Shown one piece after another: positions 7,420 to 16,054 of a stretch of 64,000 bases of DNA; position 1 is the stretch's first letter; every line of letters begins with the position of its first letter. The position numbers and the translations under genes were made by a program. Under the pieces are notes generated by a model. That model had not been told where the DNA came from, searched no databases, and saw only the letters and a list, made by a program, of their open reading frames with translations. Source of the stretch: CBFHOS01 sp965657645 (GTDB taxonomy: Bacteria > Pseudomonadota > Alphaproteobacteria > Puniceispirillales > Puniceispirillaceae); contig CBFHOS010000004.1 in assembly GCA_965657645.1 (NCBI GenBank), forward strand, positions 39,665 through 103,664, read 5' to 3'.

Positions 7420-8737
7420 TAGCATGAACCGGCCTAGTACTGATTTTCCGATTTCGCCATTGGCCCGGCGGATTTTTGAAATCGCCGAACAGCATGATAG
7501 CGCCGCCCGTATCGTTGGCGGTGCGGTGCGTGATTGGCTGATGGGGCGGGCCATTGGCGATATTGATATGGCGATCAATATGCCGATAAAGAGCGCCGCC
7601 GCCGCCTTTGCTGATAATGGATTACGGGTTATTGAAACTGGTATCGATCATGGCACGGTGACGGTCATGATGGCCGGCATTGATGGTGGTGATAAGGGCG
7701 CTCCGCCGCAATCCATCGAGGTGACGCAAACGCGAATCGATGTTGAAACGGATGGCCGCCATGCCCGTGTTGCATTTAGTGACGATTGGGCGGCGGATGC
7801 GGCGCGGCGTGACCTCACGATCAATGCCATTTATCTAACCGCCGATGGGACGATTGATGACCCTCTTAATGGCCGCGCAGATATTGCAACGCAGCGATTG
7901 CGCTTTGCCGGTGATGCCAGTGAGCGGGTTCGTGAAGATGCGCTACGGATGCTCCGCTATTGCCGGTTTCTGTCACTATTTACGCCGGTGGGACCAAAGG
8001 GGCAAACCCGCATTGATCCAGAGGCACGCGCGGCACTTGAGGCACATTTTGAACTGGCGGCGAATTTGTCGGGTGAACGTGTTCGGAATGAATTGAAAAA
8101 GATTTTTGACGGCGCTGATGCCTATGCGGCATTGCGCCTAATGCAGGAAAGCGGCGTTGCGCGGGCCGCTATCGGCGTGGATTTAACACCGGAAAGACTA
8201 GCATTCCTACCGCCGCGTGACGCGATCGTCCCCGCCGTCAATCCATGGGCCGTCAATCTATGGATTGTGTTCTTAAATACGGTAATCCCGCATGGCACGG
8301 CGCGTATGGTTGGACAGCGCTTGCGCCTAAGCCGGATAGAAACGCGATTGCTCGACCAGTTGGACTGCTATCGCGTGGATCATGCCGCTTCTGGATCGCC
8401 CGCATCGGGCGAAATTGCGGGCGAAATTGCCGGTAAAATTGCCGGTGAAATTGCCGGTGAAAACTGGCGGCGGGCCGCGTGGACATTGCGGCGGGCCGAT
8501 ATAGACCCCAGCTTTTGTTATCTCGCCTTAATGGCAGAGCGCCACCAAAAGGCCGACCCGGAACATGCGCAAATATTGTCAAATTGGCAGGCGCCGACTT
8601 GCCCTGTCACGGGCGCGGACTTATTGTCGCAAGGCGTTGACAAGGGGCCGGCGCTGGGCCAGTTGTTAGCTAATATTGAAGCACGCTGGGTGGCCAGCGA
8701 TTTCACTCTATCAAAGGCCGAATTACTCAAATATTGA
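7412..8737 (+). CDS. cca: CCA tRNA nucleotidyltransferase
   Basis: A 441-residue class II nucleotidyltransferase that adds or repairs the 3' CCA of tRNAs. The head domain shows I-V-G-G-A-V-R-D-W-L-M-G and the metal-binding D-I-D-M-A-I, followed by R-R-D-L-T-I-N-A-I-Y and the R-E-D-A-L-R-M-L-R-Y-C-R-F neck motif. The start at 7412 overlaps the upstream gene by 8 bases; 7427 is an alternative ATG. A 12-bp array inserts a repeated G-E-I-A motif (G-E-I-A-G-E-I-A-G-K-I-A) in the C-terminal region, away from the catalytic site. Confidence 0.92.
   Translation, partial: ASDSMNRPSTDFPISPLARRIFEIAEQHDSAARIVGGAVRDWLMGRAIGDIDMAINMPIKSAAAAFADNGLRVIETGIDHGTVTVMMAGIDGGDKGAPPQSIEVTQTRIDVETDGRHARVAFSDDWAADAARRDLTINAIYLTADGTIDDPLNGRADIATQRLRFAGDASERVREDALRMLRYCRFLSLFTPVGPKGQTRIDPEARAALEAHFELAANLSGERVRNELKKIFDGADAYAALRLMQESGVARAAIGVDLTPERLAFLPPRDAIVPAVNPWAVNLWIVFLNTVIPHGTARMVGQRLRLSRIETRLLDQLDCYRVDHAASGSPASGEIAGEIAGKIAGEIAGENWRRAAWTLRRADIDPSFCYLALMAERHQKADPEHAQILSNWQAPTCPVTGADLLSQGVDKGPALGQLLANIEARWVASDFTLSKAELLKY
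8408..8459 (+). repeat. 12-bp in-frame tandem array in the CCA-adding enzyme
   Basis: Four near-identical 12-bp units (consensus GGYGAAATTGCS) occupy 8408-8455, and a fifth begins at 8456. They encode repeated G-E-I-A / G-K-I-A. The unit length keeps the frame, so copy number can change without inactivating the gene. Confidence 0.9.
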
Positions 8738-8791
8738 GTAGGGTCGGCAGGATGCCAAAATAGGGCGCGGCTTAACTGGGATGATGGCGTA

Positions 8792-9661
8792 ATGAATGAC
8801 AGTGGCAAATCAGCGGATATCGAACAGCGCAAGGCCGATGCTGGCGCGTGGTTTGCCCAATTGCGTGACAGTATTTGCCAACGTTTTGAGGATATCGAAA
8901 CCGAGCTAACCGGAACCAGTTTTGCCGATCAGGAAGCAGGGCGGTTTGTCCGCAAAAAATGGCAACGCGACGGTGGTGGCGGCGGTGAGATGAGCGTCAT
9001 GCATGGCCGCGTTTTTGAAAAGGTTGGGGTTAATATCTCTGTTGTTCATGGCGAGTTTTCAGAGGAATTTCGTCAGAAAATCCCTGGCGCTGGCGCTGAT
9101 GGTAAATTCTGGGCTGGTGGTATTTCTCTTGTTGCCCATATGCAAAACCCGCATGTGCCAGCCGCGCACATGAATACCCGCTTTATCGTTACGTCAAAGA
9201 GCTGGTTCGGTGGCGGTGGTGATCTAACACCGCTATTGCCCGATGCGGCGGCGGGTGATCAGTTTCACGCTGGATTAAAAGACGTTTGTGACCAACATGA
9301 TCCGGCCTATTACCCAAAATATAAAGAATGGTGTGACGAATATTTCTTTCTTCCTCACCGGAACGAGCCGCGTGGTGCGGGCGGTATTTTCTATGACAAT
9401 CTTGATAGTGGTGACTGGAATTCTGATTTTGCCTTTACCCGAGATGTTGGTGCGGGCTTTCGGGACACCTATAGCGCCATTGTTCGCGAACGGATGAACA
9501 AGGAATGGGATGATGATGACCGCCACCAGCAATTGGTGCGTCGGGGCCGTTATGTTGAGTTTAACCTGTTGCACGATCGTGGCACGCTCTTTGGGTTAAA
9601 GACGGGCGGAAATATCGAGGCGATTCTGATGAGCATGCCGCCCGAAGTGCGATGGCCGTAA
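8792..9661 (+). CDS. hemF: Oxygen-dependent coproporphyrinogen III oxidase
   Basis: A 289-residue HemF. It oxidatively decarboxylates two propionates of coproporphyrinogen III to vinyl groups using molecular oxygen in heme synthesis. Family motifs are continuous: G-G-G-E-M-S-V-M-H-G-R-V-F-E-K-V-G-V-N, then H-M-N-T-R-F-I, W-F-G-G-G-G-D-L-T-P, P-R-G-A-G-G-I-F-Y-D-N-L, and Y-V-E-F-N-L-L-H-D-R-G-T near the end. The length is normal. It precedes the cytochrome bc1 operon, whose cytochromes need heme, but a gap of about 300 bases suggests separate transcription. Confidence 0.96.
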   Translation: MNDSGKSADIEQRKADAGAWFAQLRDSICQRFEDIETELTGTSFADQEAGRFVRKKWQRDGGGGGEMSVMHGRVFEKVGVNISVVHGEFSEEFRQKIPGAGADGKFWAGGISLVAHMQNPHVPAAHMNTRFIVTSKSWFGGGGDLTPLLPDAAAGDQFHAGLKDVCDQHDPAYYPKYKEWCDEYFFLPHRNEPRGAGGIFYDNLDSGDWNSDFAFTRDVGAGFRDTYSAIVRERMNKEWDDDDRHQQLVRRGRYVEFNLLHDRGTLFGLKTGGNIEAILMSMPPEVRWP

Positions 9662-9977
9662 ATCGCGCCGCAGTCAAAGTCGGAAGGACCAAAAATATGC
9701 CGAAAAAAGGCCGATTTTTGGGGGGTGAGACGTGGTGTCACATTTTGTATGCAAAAGCTTAAAAATATGATGGGAAATAGCATCATCTCATGCTAGAACG
9801 GCGGCACAATTTGGTGCTGTGAATTTAGGGACGAATTTATAGGCGAATTTCTGGGTGAAAATCCGGGTTGAGAGTCTAAACAGGCACCAGAGAGCTGTTA
9901 CCGTTTGGCAGCGGCCCATTAAGAAGGCTTTCTCGCGGATTGAGAAGGCTAGGGCTGAAATAGTAGTAGAGGATAGA
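9662..9977. other. Intergenic leader between hemF and petA
   Basis: About 316 bases with no supported gene. It should contain the petABC promoter, though no clear -35/-10 pair was identified by eye. It holds a phased 12-bp array at 9821-9868. An in-frame extension of petA back to 9855 exists but lacks Rieske-like sequence, so I treat it as leader. Confidence 0.5.
9821..9868. repeat. Four 12-bp units in the petABC leader
   Basis: Four consecutive 12-mers begin at 9821, 9833, 9845 and 9857: GAATTTAGGGAC, GAATTTATAGGC, GAATTTCTGGGT and GAAAATCCGGGT. The common pattern is an AT-rich half followed by a GG half. The array ends about 110 bases before the petA start. Confidence 0.75.
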
Positions 9978-10538
9978 ATGGCTAAATCGACTCCGAATAC
10001 CAAAGCATCGTCGAAGTCTGCGCCGGATGCTGAACGCCGCGATTTTATTGTCGTAGCGACTTATGCAATGGGCGGCGTTGGTGCCGCTGCAGTGGCCTGG
10101 CCGTTGATCGACCAGATGAACCCTGCCGCCGATACATTGGCGCTGGCGAGCACTGAGGTAGATATTTCAAAAATTGCAGAAGGTCAGGCAATTACAGTGA
10201 CCTGGCGCGGCAAGCCGGTTTTCATCCGGCACCGTACCGCCGAGGAAATTGCCCGCGCCAACGCCATTGACTGGGCGGATTTGCGTGATCCACAGGATGA
10301 CGACGCCCGTGTCCAGCGTCCAGAGCTGTTGGTTGTTGTTGGTGTTTGTACCCACCTTGGTTGTGTGCCTCAGGGTCAAAAGACCGGTGAGGTCAAAGGT
10401 GATTACGAAGGCTGGTTCTGTCCATGTCACGGATCGCATTACGATACATCAGGCCGCATTCGCAAAGGCCCTGCGCCAACTAACCTTGATGTACCGCCTT
10501 ATTCATTCCTGTCTGATAACGTCATTCGCATCGGGTAA
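9978..10538 (+). CDS. petA: Ubiquinol-cytochrome c reductase, Rieske iron-sulfur subunit
   Basis: A 186-residue Rieske protein that takes an electron from ubiquinol and passes it to cytochrome c1. A twin-arginine segment (R20-R21-D-F-I) leads into the membrane anchor at about 24-44, consistent with Tat-dependent insertion. Cluster ligands are visible: C124-T-H126-L-G-C129 and C148-P-C150-H151-G-S-H. I chose the ATG at 9978 because GAGG stands 7 bases upstream and the twin arginine falls at the usual position. It is the first gene of petABC, 26 bases before petB. Confidence 0.96.
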   Translation: MAKSTPNTKASSKSAPDAERRDFIVVATYAMGGVGAAAVAWPLIDQMNPAADTLALASTEVDISKIAEGQAITVTWRGKPVFIRHRTAEEIARANAIDWADLRDPQDDDARVQRPELLVVVGVCTHLGCVPQGQKTGEVKGDYEGWFCPCHGSHYDTSGRIRKGPAPTNLDVPPYSFLSDNVIRIG

Positions 10539-10564
10539 CCCGAGCACTCTGCTGGAGGCAAGAA

Positions 10565-11791
10565 ATGTCTGCTGAAAAATTTAGTAATCCGGTTGTGAGA
10601 TGGATTGACCATCGCCTTCCTGTCTTTTCCATGCTTGAGCATGAAAAGTATGATTATCCGGTTCCAAAAAACCTTAACTACATGTGGAACTTTGGTGTTC
10701 TAGCCGGTCTTGCACTGGTGATCATGATTGTGACCGGTATTGTTTTGGCGATGAGCTACACCGCCCATGTTGACCATGCATTTGGCTCGGTTGAGCGTAT
10801 CATGCGTGATGTCAATCACGGTTGGTTGATCCGCTATATTCATATGAATACGGCGAGCTTCTTCTTCATTGTCGTCTATATCCACATGTTCCGCGGCCTT
10901 TATTACGGGTCCTACAAGGCACCACGCGAATTGCTGTGGATCCTCGGTGTGGTTATTTTCTTGTTGATGATGGCAACTGCCTTCATGGGTTACGTCTTGC
11001 CATGGGGCCAGATGAGCTTCTGGGGTGCGACGGTGATTACCAACCTATTCTCGGCCGTTCCGCTTGTTGGTGACAGCATTGTGACGTTGCTATGGGGTGG
11101 TTTCTCAGTTGATAACCCAACGCTAAACCGTTTCTTCTCATTGCATTATCTACTGCCATTCGTGATTTCAGGCGTCATTGTATTGCATATTGTGGCTCTG
11201 CACCGCTTTGGTTCAAACAACCCTATCGGTATTGATGCCAAGGGCCCACAGGACACAATTTCCTTCCATCCTTATTATACAATCAAGGATATGGTCGGTG
11301 TTGCAATGTTCTTGCTGTTGCTGGCGATTGCTGTGTTCTTCTTCCCGAATGCAATGGGTCATCCAGATAACTACATCCCGGCAAACGCGATGCAGACACC
11401 TGCGCATATTGTTCCTGAATGGTACTTCCTGCCGTTCTATGCAATTTTGCGGGCGGTCCCTGACAAGCTCGGCGGTGTATTGCTGATGTTTGGTGCGATT
11501 GCAGTTCTGTTTATCCTGCCATGGCTTGATCGCTCGCCAGTGCGTTCGGCTCGGTTCCGTCCCGTGTTCCGGATCTTCTTCTGGCTATTGCTGATCGATA
11601 CAATCTTGCTCGGCTATCTTGGTGGCCAGCCAGCTGAAGGCATCTATGTGTTGCTGTCACGCTTGGCGACTGCATGGTATTTTGCACACTTCCTAGTGTT
11701 CCTGCCATTGCTTGGTATTTTTGAGAATACCAAACCATTGCCGAAATCGATCTCTGAACCGGTACTTGCGACCACGCGGGGGACAGCATAA
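10565..11791 (+). CDS. petB: Ubiquinol-cytochrome c reductase, cytochrome b
   Basis: A 408-residue polytopic cytochrome b that holds both b hemes and the Qo and Qi quinone sites. Visible features are the heme-binding helices with H-M-N-T-A-S-F and V-Y-I-H-M-F-R-G-L-Y-Y-G, the Qo segment G-Y-V-L-P-W-G-Q-M-S, and P-E-W-Y-F-L-P-F-Y-A-I-L-R. Length and helix pattern are those of bacterial single-chain cytochrome b. GGAGG precedes the ATG. The stop codon overlaps the petC start in TAATG, so translation is coupled. Confidence 0.97.
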   Translation: MSAEKFSNPVVRWIDHRLPVFSMLEHEKYDYPVPKNLNYMWNFGVLAGLALVIMIVTGIVLAMSYTAHVDHAFGSVERIMRDVNHGWLIRYIHMNTASFFFIVVYIHMFRGLYYGSYKAPRELLWILGVVIFLLMMATAFMGYVLPWGQMSFWGATVITNLFSAVPLVGDSIVTLLWGGFSVDNPTLNRFFSLHYLLPFVISGVIVLHIVALHRFGSNNPIGIDAKGPQDTISFHPYYTIKDMVGVAMFLLLLAIAVFFFPNAMGHPDNYIPANAMQTPAHIVPEWYFLPFYAILRAVPDKLGGVLLMFGAIAVLFILPWLDRSPVRSARFRPVFRIFFWLLLIDTILLGYLGGQPAEGIYVLLSRLATAWYFAHFLVFLPLLGIFENTKPLPKSISEPVLATTRGTA

Positions 11792-12552
11792 TGCGTAAGG
11801 CAATTATCGCCGCATTCGTGGCACTTTTCGCTGGCCCTGCAATGGCCGCTGGTGGTGGTGGAACTCTGGTTTCACCTGCAGCCGGGTGGAGCTTTGATGG
11901 TCCGTTTGGCCACTATGACAAGGGTGCTATGCAACGCGGCTTCCAAGTTTATCTGGAAGTCTGTGCTGGCTGTCACTCGATGGAATATATTGCATTCCGT
12001 AACCTTGCTGACCTTGGCTATAACGAAGCTGAGATCAAGGCGATTGCGGCTGAATATGAAGTTCAGGATGGTCCTGACGAAGAAGGTGAGATGTTCATGC
12101 GTCCTGCCCGCGCGTCTGACCGTATTCCTAGCCCATATCGCAATGACAATGAGGCCCGCGCGAATAATGGTGGTGCATTGCCACCTGATCTGTCGCTAAT
12201 GGCTAAAGCACGTCCAAATGGCGCTGACTATATCTATAGTCTGATGCTTGGTTACACCGATGCCCCTGAGGGTGTCGAAGTGGCCGACGGTATGCATTAC
12301 AACACCGCTTATCCGGGCGGTCTGATTGCAATGCCACAGCCAATTTGGGGTGATGATGTCGAATATTCAGACGGTAGTCCCACCTCTGCTGAGGCCATTT
12401 CAGCCGACCTTACACATTTCCTAATGTGGACGGCGGAGCCGAAACTGGAAGTGCGCAAGCGGATTGGTGTTGCGGCAGTATTCTTCCTGTCGATCTTCCT
12501 CGTGATGAGCTACTTTGCCAAGCGCCGGATCTGGGCACAGCTAGAAAACTAA
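11791..12552 (+). CDS. petC: Ubiquinol-cytochrome c reductase, cytochrome c1
   Basis: A 253-residue cytochrome c1. A signal peptide covers about residues 1-19 (A-G-P-A-M-A-A), the heme motif is C58-A-G-C61-H62-S, and a C-terminal anchor helix (about 230-247, A-V-F-F-L-S-I-F-L-V-M-S-Y-F) ends in K-R-R. The distal Met should lie in the P-G-G-L-I-A-M-P segment. The heme domain therefore faces the periplasm and hands electrons to soluble or membrane cytochrome c. It is the last gene of petABC; a hairpin with a UUCG loop follows at once. Confidence 0.97.
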   Translation: MRKAIIAAFVALFAGPAMAAGGGGTLVSPAAGWSFDGPFGHYDKGAMQRGFQVYLEVCAGCHSMEYIAFRNLADLGYNEAEIKAIAAEYEVQDGPDEEGEMFMRPARASDRIPSPYRNDNEARANNGGALPPDLSLMAKARPNGADYIYSLMLGYTDAPEGVEVADGMHYNTAYPGGLIAMPQPIWGDDVEYSDGSPTSAEAISADLTHFLMWTAEPKLEVRKRIGVAAVFFLSIFLVMSYFAKRRIWAQLEN

Positions 12553-12560
12553 AATGGAAG

Positions 12561-12582
12561 GCGCCTCTCTTCGGAGGGGCGC
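12561..12582 (+). terminator. petABC terminator hairpin with UUCG tetraloop
   Basis: GCGCCTCTC (12561-12569) pairs with GAGGGGCGC (12574-12582), nine pairs with one G-T, closed by a C-TTCG-G tetraloop of the exceptionally stable type. It begins 8 bases after the petC stop. The following tract (CTATCCTTATT) is only moderately T-rich. Confidence 0.75.
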
Positions 12583-12624
12583 TATCCTTATTGCCTACCC
12601 CCTCCTGGTTACCTACCTAAATAT

Positions 12625-13314
12625 CTAGCCTAGATATTCGGCTAAAAAGGCCAGGGTACGGTCATGCGCCGCGGCGGCGGCATCAGCGTCAAACTGGGCG
12701 CGCGCATCACAATTAAATCCGTGATCAGCATCATAAAGATAAGTCGTAACCGCCGGATCTGCGTTTGACTGGGCGGCGATAAATTCGTTTACACCATCAA
12801 GCGGAATGCCGGCGTCACGTTCGCCAAAATGGGCCAGAACGGGAATGCGGGCATGCGCATCTTTGCGCGTTGGTAATTCGCCGCCATAATAGGACACGGC
12901 GGCGTTAAGGCCGTCCAGTTCAACCGCACTGCGCCATGCCAGTGATCCGCCCCAGCAAAAGCCGACAATGCCGATAGGTGTACCCGCCGGCAATTGTGAC
13001 GCGGCATAGGCAATGGTTGCGGCAATGTCGGTGAGGGAGTTGGCGTCAACGGCGTTTTTGAGCGCCATACCGCGGGCTTTGCCATCGGCATTATATTCAA
13101 GCTCGACACCATGTTCTGCGCGGTCAAACAAGGCCGGTGCAATGGCGAAATAGCCAGCCGCGGCATAGCGTGCCGGTAGGCTTCGGATATGGGGATTTAT
13201 ACCAAAGATTTCCTGCAGGATAATAACGCACCCTTTGGCATTGCTGGGATCGCCAGAGGTTACGGCGTCAAAAACGGCGCCATCGCTGGCGGTAAGTGAA
13301 ATAGTGTTGGTCAT
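12625..13314 (-). CDS. Dienelactone hydrolase family protein
   Basis: A 229-residue alpha/beta hydrolase. The nucleophile lies in G-F-C120-W-G-G, where Cys replaces Ser as in true dienelactone hydrolases. The acid and histidine are in G-E-R-D-A-G-I-P and Y-D-A-D-H-G-F-N-C, and E36 (I-L-Q-E-I-F-G) fits the conserved triad-supporting glutamate. These enzymes open dienelactone rings in aromatic catabolism, but many relatives act on other esters. No aromatic-degradation genes are nearby, so the physiological substrate is unknown. It lies 80 bases upstream of nothing related: ychF follows on the same strand. Confidence 0.88.
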   Translation of the reverse strand: MTNTISLTASDGAVFDAVTSGDPSNAKGCVIILQEIFGINPHIRSLPARYAAAGYFAIAPALFDRAEHGVELEYNADGKARGMALKNAVDANSLTDIAATIAYAASQLPAGTPIGIVGFCWGGSLAWRSAVELDGLNAAVSYYGGELPTRKDAHARIPVLAHFGERDAGIPLDGVNEFIAAQSNADPAVTTYLYDADHGFNCDARAQFDADAAAAAHDRTLAFLAEYLG

Positions 13315-13394
13315 CTAAAATCCCCTGTTACCCAAATATCCCATTACAAACACATCACATAAATGCGCGTGAATATTAATTGAGCATAGGTGCT

Positions 13395-14495
13395 TTAGAC
13401 ATTAAAGCGGAAATGGAACACATCGCCATCAACGACTTTATAATCGGCCCCTTCAATGCGGAATTTGCCGGCATCTTTGGCCCCGCTCTCGCCGCCGCAT
13501 GTGACATAATCATCATAGGCGACTGTCTCGGCGCGGATAAAGCCACGCTGGAAATCGGTGTGAATGACACCCGCCGCCATCGGTGCAGTGGCCCCCAATC
13601 CAACAGTCCATGCGCGTGCCTCTTTTGGCCCAACGGTGAAAAAGGTCAATAGATCAAGCAAGCTGTATCCCGCCCGGATCAATCGGGCTAGGCCGGTTTC
13701 ACTGAGGCCTAGCTCGTTCAAAAACTCGGCCTTGTCATCTGGATCAAGCTGGGAAATCTCGGCTTCGATCGCGGCGGATACAACGACATAGGCGGCGCCT
13801 TCATCGGCGGCCAGCGCGGCCACCTTTTGCGTGAGCGCATTACCAGTGGCGGCATCGCCCTCAGCGACATTGCAAACATAGAGAACAGGCTTTGACGTCA
13901 ACAGGCCGATGGCGCTAAGGCGTGCGCTCTGTGCCTCGGTCAGGCCGGTAGCGCGGCGGGCAGGAATACCATCGGAAAGCTGGGCAAACAGAATTTCCAT
14001 CAGCGCGAGATCGGCCTTGGCCTCGGCATCACCGCCGCGGCCCTTTTTGACCAATGCAGTCATCCGCCGTTCTAGCGAATCGATATCAGCAAGCATCAAT
14101 TCGGTATCAATTGTCGCGGCATCGCGTATTGGGTCAATTTCGCCCTCAACATGGGTAATCTCGCTATCCTCAAAACACCGCAATACATGGGCAATGGCGT
14201 CAACTTCACGGATGTTGCCAAGGAACTGGTTGCCAAGGCCTTCACCCTTTGATGCACCGCGAACGAGACCGGCAATATCAACAAATTCAAGCTGGGTTGG
14301 AATAATGCTGGCGGATTTTGCCAGCTCTGCTAGCGCATCGAGGCGTGGATCGGGAACGGATACACGGCCAGTATTTGGCTCGATGGTGCAAAACGGATAA
14401 TTAGCCGCATCAGCCGCCGCGGTTTCGGTGAGCGCGTTAAACAGTGTTGATTTGCCAACATTCGGCAAACCTATAATTCCACAGTTAAAACCCAT
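13395..14495 (-). CDS. ychF: Redox-regulated ATPase YchF (OLA1 family)
   Basis: A 366-residue Obg-like ATPase. The G1 loop is G-L-P-N-V-G-K-S-T (residues 8-16), switch II is D-I-A-G-L-V-R-G-A-S-K-G-E-G-L-G-N, and the G4 position reads N-V-A-E instead of NKxD, the hallmark of the ATP-preferring YchF group. The C-terminal TGS domain is present (L-L-T-F-F-T-V-G-P-K-E to F-R-I-E-G-A-D-Y). YchF binds ribosomes and takes part in oxidative stress and translation control. It follows pth, the usual arrangement. Confidence 0.97.
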   Translation of the reverse strand: MGFNCGIIGLPNVGKSTLFNALTETAAADAANYPFCTIEPNTGRVSVPDPRLDALAELAKSASIIPTQLEFVDIAGLVRGASKGEGLGNQFLGNIREVDAIAHVLRCFEDSEITHVEGEIDPIRDAATIDTELMLADIDSLERRMTALVKKGRGGDAEAKADLALMEILFAQLSDGIPARRATGLTEAQSARLSAIGLLTSKPVLYVCNVAEGDAATGNALTQKVAALAADEGAAYVVVSAAIEAEISQLDPDDKAEFLNELGLSETGLARLIRAGYSLLDLLTFFTVGPKEARAWTVGLGATAPMAAGVIHTDFQRGFIRAETVAYDDYVTCGGESGAKDAGKFRIEGADYKVVDGDVFHFRFNV

Positions 14496-14535
14496 TTTAG
14501 TCCCCTTTGTTCGATTTACCGGCTGTATCTGCCGC

Positions 14536-14580
14536 GTCTTTTTGCTCTGTCTTTTTGCTCTGGCTTATTGCTCTGGCTTA
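14536..14580. repeat. 13-bp tandem array spanning the end of pth
   Basis: Three 13-bp units (plus-strand consensus GTCTTTTTGCTCT, third copy GGCTTATTGCTCT) start at 14536, 14549 and 14562, with a partial fourth. The pth stop codon (14565-14567) lies inside the third unit. The array may have moved the stop by duplication. Confidence 0.85.
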
Positions 14581-15161
14581 ACCGGTTTTGGCGCAGGTGC
14601 CAGATAGGCGACACGGCTCATGAAACCGGCATCATCATGCGTTGTTAGGCGCTCGACTTCATCTGCCATTGCCTCGATTAATGTCCCCAGCCACCCAGAT
14701 TGTTCGTCCTTGCCAAAGTCCATTAGCACCCATTTTTGAACGTCAATGCGGGCCGGTGGACGGCCAACACCGATGCGAACGCGCCAGTAATCAAGGCCTA
14801 GGTGGCGGTCCAGATCACGGATGCCATTATGGCCCCCATGACCGCCACCCTGTTTCACGCGCATGCGCCCGATGGCTAGATCAATCTCGTCATAAAATAC
14901 AAAAATATTATCAGCTGGAATTTTGTAGAACCTGGCAATTTCAGCAACGGGCAGGCCAGATTTATTCATATAGCTCTGTGGTTTGACCAGCATCACCTTG
15001 GTGGTGCCAAGCCGACCTTCGCTGACAAGTGCCGCCGATTTCTTTTTCCAATCAGAAAAGCCATGCCGCTCTGCAAGCCTGTCGACCGCCATAAATCCCG
15101 CATTATGCCGATTAAACGCATAGTCGGGTCCGGGGTTTCCAAGGCCTACAATTAGCAGCAT
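14565..15161 (-). CDS. pth: Peptidyl-tRNA hydrolase
   Basis: A 198-residue Pth that releases tRNA from peptidyl-tRNAs dropped by ribosomes. Catalytic and substrate residues are visible: G-N10-P-G-P-x-Y-A-F-N-R-H19-N-A-G-F, then S-Y-M-N-K-S-G, and D-E-I-D-L-A-I-G-R-M-R-V-K with G-G-G-H-G-G-H-N-G-I-R. The C-terminal tail (P-A-P-K-P-V-K-P-E-Q) extends beyond the usual end and falls in a 13-bp DNA repeat. The gene lies between rplY and ychF in the conserved prs-rplY-pth-ychF order. Confidence 0.96.
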   Translation of the reverse strand: MLLIVGLGNPGPDYAFNRHNAGFMAVDRLAERHGFSDWKKKSAALVSEGRLGTTKVMLVKPQSYMNKSGLPVAEIARFYKIPADNIFVFYDEIDLAIGRMRVKQGGGHGGHNGIRDLDRHLGLDYWRVRIGVGRPPARIDVQKWVLMDFGKDEQSGWLGTLIEAMADEVERLTTHDDAGFMSRVAYLAPAPKPVKPEQ

Positions 15162-15249
15162 GGCTCTATCATTCTCAAGGATACTGGCGATCTTTGAGCT
15201 AGCCTAGTGAAACGCGGGCTAGCTTACCAATATCGGGCATAAGCGATCC

Positions 15250-15888
15250 TTATTCGGTCTCGCCTTCTGTTTCTGTGCCCTCGCCATCTGTTTCCTCATC
15301 CTCGTCTTCGTTCTTCACGCCGCCGCCCGGTGATTGCAGGGTAGCAACGGTAAAGTCACGATCAGAGATTGTCGGCTCAACGCCTTCAGGAAGAGGGATC
15401 GCACTAATATGGATTGAGTCGCCGATTTTTAGACCTTCGAGATCAACAACGATCTTTTCAGGAATAGAAGTGGCAGGACAATTCAACTCGACCTCGTGGC
15501 GAACAACGTTCAGAACGCCACCGATCTTCAATGCAGGACATGCATCTTCGTTGATGAATTCAACAGCGATGGCAACAGCCACCTTGGCACTGCCGGAAAC
15601 GCGCAGAAAATCCATATGCATCACCACATCCGAAACCGGATGGAACTGGATGTCACGGGTAAGCACTGTGTGCTTTTTGCCGTCGACAGTAACGTCGAGA
15701 AGGCGGCCGTAAATACCAGGCTGGTGAATGATTTTAGTGATTTCACGGGCTTCCATAGTGATGCCCAATGGATCCTTCTTGTCGCCATAAATGACGGCAG
15801 GGACTTGACCTGCGCGGCGTGCCGCACGGGCGGACCCCTTACCGACCCGTTCGCGCTGATTAGCGCTAATGGTTGTGATGTCAGACAT
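15250..15888 (-). CDS. rplY: 50S ribosomal protein L25/general stress protein Ctc
   Basis: A 212-residue long-form L25 that binds 5S rRNA in the large subunit. The N-terminal L25 domain starts with R-E-R-V-G-K-G-S-A-R-A-A-R-R-A-G-Q-V-P-A-V-I-Y-G, and the C-terminal beta domain of the Ctc type follows (V-E-L-N-C-P-A-T-S-I-P-E-K-I). The tail is strongly acidic (E-D-E-D-E-E-T-D-G-E), common in alphaproteobacterial L25. AAGGAG lies 7 bases before the ATG. It sits downstream of prs and upstream of pth. Confidence 0.96.
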   Translation of the reverse strand: MSDITTISANQRERVGKGSARAARRAGQVPAVIYGDKKDPLGITMEAREITKIIHQPGIYGRLLDVTVDGKKHTVLTRDIQFHPVSDVVMHMDFLRVSGSAKVAVAIAVEFINEDACPALKIGGVLNVVRHEVELNCPATSIPEKIVVDLEGLKIGDSIHISAIPLPEGVEPTISDRDFTVATLQSPGGGVKNEDEDEETDGEGTETEGETE

Positions 15889-16054
15889 TGCTAACTCCTT
15901 TTTTCAAAACAATGTACCGCGCCTCCAGGGGTGCGCGGCGGTGGAGTATTAGGCTTTTTACAACGAAAATACAAGCGTTTTTGCGCAATCCGCACAGGTT
16001 ACGGAACGGCAGAGACTTTGCTGGTTTTCGGCTTAATAGCGGCGCTATTGGCGG

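Noticed and set aside
16035..16049. AATAGC/GCTATT hairpin after prs as a terminator
   Set aside because: Only six pairs and no T run on the minus strand; rplY downstream may be co-transcribed.
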